From CAWDBV01 sp963800705 (GTDB lineage Bacteria; Actinomycetota; Thermoleophilia; Solirubrobacterales; 70-9): a stretch of 64,000 bases of DNA. The stretch lies in contig CAWDBV010000001.1 in assembly GCA_963800705.1 (NCBI GenBank), positions 62,001 to 126,000 of the forward strand, in the 5' to 3' direction. The notes under the pieces were generated by a model. It was not told where the DNA came from, did not search any database, and saw only the letters and a list, made by a program, of their open reading frames with translations. Every line of letters begins with the position of its first letter. The first letter of the stretch is position 1. Positions 57,646 through 64,000 of the stretch are shown here, piece after piece. The translations under genes were made by a program, and so were the position numbers.

Positions 57646-60605
57646 AGCGGACCGGTCTCGTCGCCAGCCTCGCACTAACTGCCGCGCTCGCGGTCCCCGC
57701 CGCCGCGTCGGCCGCCAATCCGTCGATCCTGAACACGAACACCGGCTGCTCGGGGCAGACGAGCTGGCTGGTCTCTTGCGCGACCTCGGGCGAGACCGAG
57801 AACAACGGCCACATCCTCCGCATCTCGAGCTGGGTCCAGCACGACCTGACGAGCAGCCTCGCCTCCTACGTCACCGATGACGACTGGGACGGGACCACCG
57901 ACCCGAGCACCGTCCGCAGCATCACCGCCGTCGACGAGCGGCCGACGATCGCTGGCGGCTATCCCCGAACGCGCGCGAACCTCTCCTACACGATCCCGAC
58001 CTCGAACACCGGGATGAGCTGCGGGTTCCTCTCGGGGACCCGCCGCACCACCAATCGCGCCGCCCGCATCCAGGCGCGCGACAACGTCCCGCAGACGAGC
58101 TCACCCGCGACCTCCTCGCAGATCAAGTTCGTCGCCGCCGGGCAGTGCACCGGGGTCGAGGACTTCGCCTACCTCTACTCGTGGGGGGCGAACAACTTCG
58201 TCAACGCGACCACCCTCAATCCCGGGGAGTCGAAGACCTTCACCTATACGGGCGACGACAAGGACACAACCGGCGACTCGGACTTCAACGGCGTCAACTG
58301 GCGGATCCGCAACATTCGCACCGGCGCGACCTCAGGGGCAACGGTCGACTGCGACAACAACGGCGACAACGCGCAGAAGTCGACCACGGTCAACTTCCCC
58401 GACCGCGGCGCCTTCGTCGTCGAGGCAGAGCTCCTCGATGGCGGTGGCTGCGGCCAGAACCAAAACGGCGGCTTCTGGTTCCCGCTCGGAACCGCCGACG
58501 TCAACGGAGCGACGGCACCGTCGCTGACGCTCGACAGCGCCACGACCACGCAAAGCGGGGTCGTCCGCCCGCAGTGGCAGCAGGATTGGACCGTGAGGGC
58601 GCAGGGGCTCGTCGATCCCGACAGCGGCGACGGCGGCGGCACCCAGATCGTCGAGTGGGACCTGAACAACAACACCGGTGACGGCGTCGACGGCTACGAG
58701 GCCAACAACACCGCAGGTTTCGGGAGCACCCTGAGCGCGCCCCAGAGCCAGAACGTCGACTCGAGCCCGCAGGGCCCGGGTCTCTACAGCGTTCGCGCCC
58801 GCGCCACCGACAACGGCGCCGGCGACGCAGCGGACAATGTCCGCAAGCGAACCGGCGACGTCACGCTCCAGTACCGCGTCGACGCGCAGCCGCTCGCAAA
58901 CGCGCAGACCGTCACCGGCGACACCAACATGAACAGCTCCGTGACGCTGACCGGCAGTGACTCCGACGGCGACCCGCTCACCTTCAGCGCCAACGACCCG
59001 CCGAACGGTTCGATCAGCGGCGGCACCGGCGCCAGCCGCACCTACACGCCCGACACCGGTTTCGCCGGTGACGACACGTTCACGTTCACGACCAACGACG
59101 GCTTCGGCCGCACCTCCGCCCCGGCGACCGTGACCGCGAAGGTGAGGCCCAACACCGGGGTCGCCACGCAGCCGCCGACCTTCACCAACGACAACGACCC
59201 GACCCTGACCTTCAACACCAACGCGACCGCGGTGCCGATCGCCTTCGAGTGCAAGCTCGACTCCGCGCCCACCTTCACAGCCTGCAACGGCGCTTCGAGC
59301 CATACGTACACGAACCTCGCTGACGGCGCCCACACCGTGCAGGTTCGCGCCACCGCCTCGGGAGGCAACATCGATCCGAGCCCGGCGAGCGCGAGCTTCA
59401 CGGTTGACACCCTCGCACCGACGGCGAACGTCGACAACGGCCCACCGAACCCCTCCAATGACACGACCCCGGAGCTCGACTTCTCGAACACCGAGGCACC
59501 GGTTACCTCGCCGGTCAGCTTCCAGTGCCAACTCGACGGCGGCGGCTTCGCGCCCTGCGCGACCCCGTACGAAACCGCGACGCTGGTGGACGACGTCCAC
59601 ACCTTCGAGGTCAAGGCGACCGACCAGGCCGGCAACGCGGGCCCGGCCGACTCGTTCGTGTGGCGCAGCGACACGCTGCCGCCCGAGACCGGCATCGACG
59701 CGGCGCCCCAGGACCCGACCTCCAACACTACGGCCGAGTTCGAGGTCTCCTCGAGCGAGCTCGGCGACTTCGAATGCCGCCTCGACTCGAACCTCGAGGC
59801 CGACTTCGATCCCTGCGACGAGACGCCGGAGTTCTCCGGCCTCTCCGCCGGCGACCACACCTTCGAGGTCCGCTCGACCGACATGGCTACAAACACCGAT
59901 CCGAGCCCGGCCGAGTACACCTGGGCCGTTGACCTCGGTCAGCCGCTGACCTCGATCGACTCGGCTCCGCCGAATCCCTCGCCCATCACGGACGCGACCT
60001 TCGAGTCTCATCGAACGAGCTCGGCACGTTCGAGTGCCGGATCGACTCCGACCAGGAGGCCGACTTCGAGGCCTGCGCCACCCGAAGACGTACACCGGGC
60101 TCGCCGAGGGCGAGCACACCTTCGACGTGCGCTCGGTCGACATCGCCAACAACCGACCCGAACCCGTCCTCCTACACGTGGAACATCGACACTGACCGGC
60201 CCGGAGACCGGGATCATTCAGACGCCGCCGAACCCGTCACCCGAGCGAGACGCCAGCTTCGAGTTCTCCTCGAACGAGCTCGGAGGGTTCGAATGCCGCC
60301 TCGACTCGAGCAACCCCGGCGACTGGGCCTCCTGCGGGTCACCCGCCGACTACAGCGGCCTCAGCGAGAGCGAGCACACCTTCGAGGTCAGGGCGATCGA
60401 CCAGCTCGGCCACGTCGACCTCACCCCGGCGGCATACACGTGGCTGGTCGACCTCAGCCTCGGGCCAATGGCCTCGGGCGGCGATCCCGGCGCGGCCGCC
60501 GCGACGCTGCTCGCGCCGGATCAGGCGGGCCCGGACGGCTCCAATGCCGCGAGCAAGAAGTCGAAGCGCAAGAAGCGCCGCAAGAAGAAGCCGAGGCCCT
60601 ACTGA
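57642..60605 (+). CDS. exported paralogue of the giant Ig-repeat protein, five repeats, local frameshifts
   Basis: A 987-residue frame starting at GTG 57642, coupled to the previous gene (GTGA). The signal peptide is at 5-24. The N-terminal domain (NPSILNTNTGCSGQTSWLVSC..., NGGFWFPLGTADVNG) is a clear paralogue of that in the upstream gene. Then come a cadherin-like module (TGSDSDGDPLTFSANDPPNGSIS) and five Ig-like repeats. Repeat four is scrambled between about 60003 and 60215. Restoring single bases there (for instance TTCGAGTTCTCATCG for TTCGAGTCTCATCG) recovers FEFSSNELGTFECRIDS and the rest. The tail is KKSKRKKRRKKKPRPY, without Cys. Likely an adhesin partner. Confidence 0.8.
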   Translation: MKRTGLVASLALTAALAVPAAASAANPSILNTNTGCSGQTSWLVSCATSGETENNGHILRISSWVQHDLTSSLASYVTDDDWDGTTDPSTVRSITAVDERPTIAGGYPRTRANLSYTIPTSNTGMSCGFLSGTRRTTNRAARIQARDNVPQTSSPATSSQIKFVAAGQCTGVEDFAYLYSWGANNFVNATTLNPGESKTFTYTGDDKDTTGDSDFNGVNWRIRNIRTGATSGATVDCDNNGDNAQKSTTVNFPDRGAFVVEAELLDGGGCGQNQNGGFWFPLGTADVNGATAPSLTLDSATTTQSGVVRPQWQQDWTVRAQGLVDPDSGDGGGTQIVEWDLNNNTGDGVDGYEANNTAGFGSTLSAPQSQNVDSSPQGPGLYSVRARATDNGAGDAADNVRKRTGDVTLQYRVDAQPLANAQTVTGDTNMNSSVTLTGSDSDGDPLTFSANDPPNGSISGGTGASRTYTPDTGFAGDDTFTFTTNDGFGRTSAPATVTAKVRPNTGVATQPPTFTNDNDPTLTFNTNATAVPIAFECKLDSAPTFTACNGASSHTYTNLADGAHTVQVRATASGGNIDPSPASASFTVDTLAPTANVDNGPPNPSNDTTPELDFSNTEAPVTSPVSFQCQLDGGGFAPCATPYETATLVDDVHTFEVKATDQAGNAGPADSFVWRSDTLPPETGIDAAPQDPTSNTTAEFEVSSSELGDFECRLDSNLEADFDPCDETPEFSGLSAGDHTFEVRSTDMATNTDPSPAEYTWAVDLGQPLTSIDSAPPNPSPITDATFESHRTSSARSSAGSTPTRRPTSRPAPPEDVHRARRGRAHLRRALGRHRQQPTRTRPPTRGTSTLTGPETGIIQTPPNPSPERDASFEFSSNELGGFECRLDSSNPGDWASCGSPADYSGLSESEHTFEVRAIDQLGHVDLTPAAYTWLVDLSLGPMASGGDPGAAAATLLAPDQAGPDGSNAASKKSKRKKRRKKKPRPY

Positions 60606-60606
60606 G

Positions 60607-63600
60607 ATGACCCGCCTCAAGCTCATCGTCGCGCTGCTCGCGGTCGCTCTGCTCATCCCGGTGGGGGATGGCTTCGCGCGCAAGGTCGGCAACCCGGGCA
60701 ACTTCAGCGCCGTCGTCAACGACGGGCTGGTCCGCATCAAGGACCAGACCTTCACGTTCGACGACTCGGACCCCGACAACCAGGTCGAGTTCGCGGGCAC
60801 GGTCGACGGCCAGGGCAACCTGCTGATGCCGACCAGCCAGTTCGACTTCCCGCCAATCGAGCAGACGGTGAGCGGCTTCGACCTCACGATCCACATCAAC
60901 GTGGTCGGCGATCCGACCGACGCCAACAACGTCAAGGGCACCCTGAACCCGATCACCGGCGTGGCCTCGGTTCGGCTTCGCGTCTGGATCAAGATCGATG
61001 GCGTGCCGTTCGGCGGCGGCTGCCGCATCGCCTCGGCGGGCTCGCCGATCGACATCAATACCGCGATCACCGGCACCACCAGTCCCCCGGGCCCGAATAC
61101 CCCGATCAGCGGCACCCCCTACAACACTTCGAACGGCCGGGTGAAGATCGTCAACAACAGCTTCTCGGTTCCGAGCTCGAGCGACTGTGGCCCGGCCGCC
61201 GGCTCGGTCAACGACGCGGTCGGGCTCCCGTCGGCCTCTGGCAACAACGAGGCCCAGCTCACCGCGACCTTCAATCCGATCCTGACCAAGGGCGTCAACG
61301 CATCCTTCAACGTCACCCCGAACAGCGGCAACGCGCCGCTGGCGACGACGCTCAACGCCTCGGGCTCGTTCGTGCCCGCCGGCGTCCGCACATGCACTCC
61401 GGCGCTGCCGTCGACTCCGAACTGCGGCTACCGCTGGGACTACGACAACAACGGCACCGTCGACGAGGTCACCAACACCGCCTCGGTCAATCACATCTAT
61501 CTGACGCCCGGCAACTACACGACCAGGCTCACCGTCTTCGACAACGACCAGGACAGCGACACCACGACGCGAACCGTGAACGTCGGCGTCGCACCGCCGG
61601 ATCTCTCGATAACGAAGAGCCACTCCGGGAACTTCATCGCCGGACAGCAGGGCGCCTACACGATCGGGGTGGCCAACAGTTCGGCTGGCCCGACGGCTGG
61701 CACCGTGACGGTCAGCGACACTCTGCCCACGGGCTTGAGCTTCGTCAGCGCCGCGGGCACTGGGTGGAGCTGCGGCGCGATGGGGCAGGTGGTGACCTGC
61801 ACGCGTCCGTCGCTCGCTGGGAACTCGAGCGCTCCCAACATCACCCTTACCACCGCTGTCGGCCTTGCGGCGCGGCCGAGCGTCACGAACACGGCGACGG
61901 TGTCAACCACCGGGGATTCGAACCCGCTCAACAACTCCGCCAGCGACCCGACCATCGTCGACGCGATCGACCTCGCGATCGACAAGAGCCACGACGGGAT
62001 CTTCGCGGCGGGTTTCCAGCACAGCTACTCGCTACGCGTGACGAGCGAGGAGAACCTCGCCACCACCGGTCCGACCGCAGTTGAAGACACGCTGCCGGCT
62101 GGGCTCACCTTCGACGGCTACACGGCGCCGGCGGGCTGGACCTGCAATGCCGTCGGCCAGGACGTCGAGTGCACCCACGCGGCTGGAATCGCGCCGGGTG
62201 CGGACGACGAGATCTTGATCAACGTCGATGTCGACGCCAGCGCGGTGCCGGGCGTGACCAACACGGCGACGGTCTCTACCGCCGGCGACGCCGATCCGGC
62301 CAACAACAGCGACTCAGACCCGACGACCGTGGTCGCGAACCCCGACCTGTCGATCGACAAGAGCCACAGCGGCGACTTCAGAGTCGGGACGCCCGGCAAC
62401 TACACACTCTCGGTCTCGAACGTCGGCGCGCGAGCGACGGCCGGCACGACGACGGTCAGCGACACCCTGCCGTCCGGCCTCGTGCCGACCGGCGCCACCG
62501 GCAGCGGCTGGAGCTGCAACATCGCCGTCCAGGACGTGAGCTGTACGAGCGCCGAGGTGCTCGATCCGGGCGAAGACGCGCCGCCGATCACGCTCACCGT
62601 CGACGTCGAGGAAGCCGCGCTGCCCTCGGCCACCAACTCGGCGAGCGTCGCCACCGACGGTACCGGCGACGACTCCGACCCTAACCCGGCCAACGACTCC
62701 GACACGGATCCGACCAACGTCAGCGCCACCGACCTCTCGATCGACAAGAGCCACGCGGGCGGCTTCGCCGTTGGCCTCGAGGGCGATTACACGATCGAGG
62801 TCACCAACGAGAGCGATGCGACGACCGAGGGCACGACCACGGTCACCGACACGCTCCCGGCCGAGCTCAGCTTCGTCAGCGCGACCGGCACAGGCTGGAG
62901 CTGCGGTGCGGTCGGCCAGGACGTGACCTGCACGCGCAGCGGCCCGATCACCCCGGGCCTGACCGCGCCGGCGATCACGCTCACCGTCCTCGTCGCGCTC
63001 ACCGAGGAGGAGGAGGTCACCAACACCGCCACGGTCAGCGGCGACGACGACATCAACCCCGCAAACGACTCCGACAGCGACCCGACCTCGCTCACCTCGA
63101 CCGACCTCGCGCTGACCAAATCGCACACGAGCGACTTCCGCGCCGGGACGACGCGCGCCTACCTGCTCCACGTCAACAACATCGGCTCGGGCCCGACCGT
63201 GGGCACGACCACGGTCACCGACACGCTTCCCGAGGGGCTCACCTACGTCAACGGCACCGGCTCGGGCTGGGATTGCGATGCCGCCGCCCAGGAGGTCACC
63301 TGCGATCGCGACGCGGCGATCGCGACCGGCGACGACGCACCGCCGATCACGCTTCAGGTCGCGGTCGGCGCGGCGGCCTATCCGGGCGTCACCAACACCG
63401 CCACGGTCGACAACCAGGAGGACCGAAACGACGCCAACGACACGGCGAACGACCCGACCGTCGTCCACACCAATGACCTCGCGATCGCCAAGACCCACAC
63501 CGGCAGCCTGCACGTAGGCGGCCAGGTGAGCTACGAGATCGACGTCGCCAACAACGGCGACGCGGCCACGAACGCTCCCGCGGTCGTTTCCGACACGCTT

Positions 63601-64000
63601 CCCGAGGGTCTCACGTTCGCCGGCTCGAGCGGCGATGACTGGTCGTGTGAGGCCGCCGGCCAGGACGTGAGCTGCGAGCACGACGGCTCGATCCCCGCCG
63701 GCGGCGCCGCCCAGACGCTCGAGCTGCTCGCCGACATCGACTCGGACGCCGACTCGCAGATCACCAACGAAGCTTCTGTCGCCATACCCGAGGACCCCGA
63801 TCTCGACGACAACAGTGATGACGACACCGCCGACGTCGGGCGCATCGACCTCGCGATCGACAAGAGCCACGCCGAGCAGCTGCCCCGCGGCGGCCAGGGC
63901 GACTACACGATCGACGTCGGCAACGAGGGCGACATCGCGACCGCCGGGGGGACCCACGTCAGCGACACGCTCCCGGCCGGGCTCACCTACGCCGGCGCCT
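60607..64000 (+). CDS. giant exported protein with PKD-like and DUF11 repeats (cut by window edge)
   Basis: An open frame of 1131 codons reaching the right edge without a stop. The signal peptide is at 4-24 (LKLIVALLAVALLIPVGDG). Residues about 25-225 are an unknown domain with two Cys. A PKD-like module (NVTPNSGNAPLATTLNASGS...YRWDYDNNGTVDEVTN...HIYLTPGNYTTRLTVFDND) covers about 238-325. From 330 on, DUF11-type repeats of 120-127 residues begin (PDLSITKSHSGNFIAGQQGAYTIGV...VSDTLPTGLSFVSA...GWSCGAMGQVVTC...VTNTATVS...NNSASDPT); seven units start in the window. These repeats build cell-surface stalks. It starts 1 bp after the previous stop and is probably co-transcribed. Confidence 0.85.
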   Translation, partial: MTRLKLIVALLAVALLIPVGDGFARKVGNPGNFSAVVNDGLVRIKDQTFTFDDSDPDNQVEFAGTVDGQGNLLMPTSQFDFPPIEQTVSGFDLTIHINVVGDPTDANNVKGTLNPITGVASVRLRVWIKIDGVPFGGGCRIASAGSPIDINTAITGTTSPPGPNTPISGTPYNTSNGRVKIVNNSFSVPSSSDCGPAAGSVNDAVGLPSASGNNEAQLTATFNPILTKGVNASFNVTPNSGNAPLATTLNASGSFVPAGVRTCTPALPSTPNCGYRWDYDNNGTVDEVTNTASVNHIYLTPGNYTTRLTVFDNDQDSDTTTRTVNVGVAPPDLSITKSHSGNFIAGQQGAYTIGVANSSAGPTAGTVTVSDTLPTGLSFVSAAGTGWSCGAMGQVVTCTRPSLAGNSSAPNITLTTAVGLAARPSVTNTATVSTTGDSNPLNNSASDPTIVDAIDLAIDKSHDGIFAAGFQHSYSLRVTSEENLATTGPTAVEDTLPAGLTFDGYTAPAGWTCNAVGQDVECTHAAGIAPGADDEILINVDVDASAVPGVTNTATVSTAGDADPANNSDSDPTTVVANPDLSIDKSHSGDFRVGTPGNYTLSVSNVGARATAGTTTVSDTLPSGLVPTGATGSGWSCNIAVQDVSCTSAEVLDPGEDAPPITLTVDVEEAALPSATNSASVATDGTGDDSDPNPANDSDTDPTNVSATDLSIDKSHAGGFAVGLEGDYTIEVTNESDATTEGTTTVTDTLPAELSFVSATGTGWSCGAVGQDVTCTRSGPITPGLTAPAITLTVLVALTEEEEVTNTATVSGDDDINPANDSDSDPTSLTSTDLALTKSHTSDFRAGTTRAYLLHVNNIGSGPTVGTTTVTDTLPEGLTYVNGTGSGWDCDAAAQEVTCDRDAAIATGDDAPPITLQVAVGAAAYPGVTNTATVDNQEDRNDANDTANDPTVVHTNDLAIAKTHTGSLHVGGQVSYEIDVANNGDAATNAPAVVSDTLPEGLTFAGSSGDDWSCEAAGQDVSCEHDGSIPAGGAAQTLELLADIDSDADSQITNEASVAIPEDPDLDDNSDDDTADVGRIDLAIDKSHAEQLPRGGQGDYTIDVGNEGDIATAGGTHVSDTLPAGLTYAGA
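61597..64000 (+). repeat. array of at least seven DUF11 coding repeats (about 370-380 bp each)
   Basis: Units begin near 61597, 61963, 62344, 62728, 63106, 63475 and 63844, each at the protein motif (P/T/I/N)DL-(A/S)I-K-(S/T)H. Each contains V-DTLP-GL, GW-C-A--Q-V-C and NTA-V, and ends -NPANDSD-DPT. The sequence between motifs has diverged. The array continues past the window. Confidence 0.8.

Noticed and set aside
62314..63957. 547-codon minus-strand open frame
   Set aside because: Mirror of the DUF11 repeats; its periodicity comes from the repeats on the plus strand.

Overview
The window is about 70% GC, with dense, short-spaced genes on both strands and many GTG/TTG starts. It reads as a chromosome segment of a high-GC Gram-positive actinobacterium, most likely of the class Thermoleophilia (Solirubrobacterales type). 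That placement is inference. It rests on the adenosylcobalamin-dependent ribonucleotide reductase with NrdR, a DUF2294/MpsC protein, an archaeal-style topoisomerase I, an MptA-like GTP cyclohydrolase, and many secreted proteins ending in a Lys/Arg-rich Cys-containing tail. No phage, IS element, CRISPR array or replication origin is visible.

Layout. 0-22 kb: a membrane protein and DNA polymerase X, then a run of exported proteins (collagen-like, parallel beta-helix/CSLREA, trypsin-like protease, NGAIT-repeat protein, RTX-type beta-helix). Interspersed are a sigma factor fused to a zinc-binding anti-sigma motif, a VOC protein, an MBL hydrolase, a fatty-acid desaturase, and nrdR-nrdJ with two probable NrdR boxes. 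22-31 kb: an envelope/polysaccharide neighbourhood (SDR, two GT2 glycosyltransferases, O-antigen-ligase-like protein, UDP-glucose-4-epimerase-like protein) with a PAQR membrane protein and a siroheme synthase. 31-38 kb: topA-tmk-holB followed by a two-component system and a small HExxH peptidase. 38-47 kb: two paralogous small exported proteins, tRNA-Thr(CGT), a cation transporter, a large membrane protein, a thioesterase, a DUF1622 pair, type-5 uracil-DNA glycosylase, malic enzyme, pgsA and mptA. 47.7-50.2 kb: a three-gene prepilin operon. 50.3-51.2 kb: a PD-(D/E)XK nuclease ORF that runs in frame through a complete tRNA-Tyr gene into an AbrB-like domain, preceded by an SOS-type operator, then tRNA-Thr(GGT). 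51.2-64 kb: an acyl-CoA dehydrogenase, then four consecutive exported proteins made of Ig-like and DUF11 repeats; the last is cut by the window edge.

The most unusual item is the nuclease/tRNA-Tyr/AbrB-like ORF at 50324-51064. Its AbrB-like part has no ATG, GTG or TTG of its own outside the tRNA, so it appears expressible only by translating through, or starting inside, the tRNA gene. Its start is overlapped by a sequence that fits the CGAAC-N4-GTTYG SOS box.

Quality note: four places (about 3408-3778, 18075-18570, 26850 and 60003-60215) carry clustered, partly compensating indels inside otherwise conserved genes, one of them essential (nrdJ). Local sequence errors are the simplest explanation, so the predicted proteins there should be read with care.
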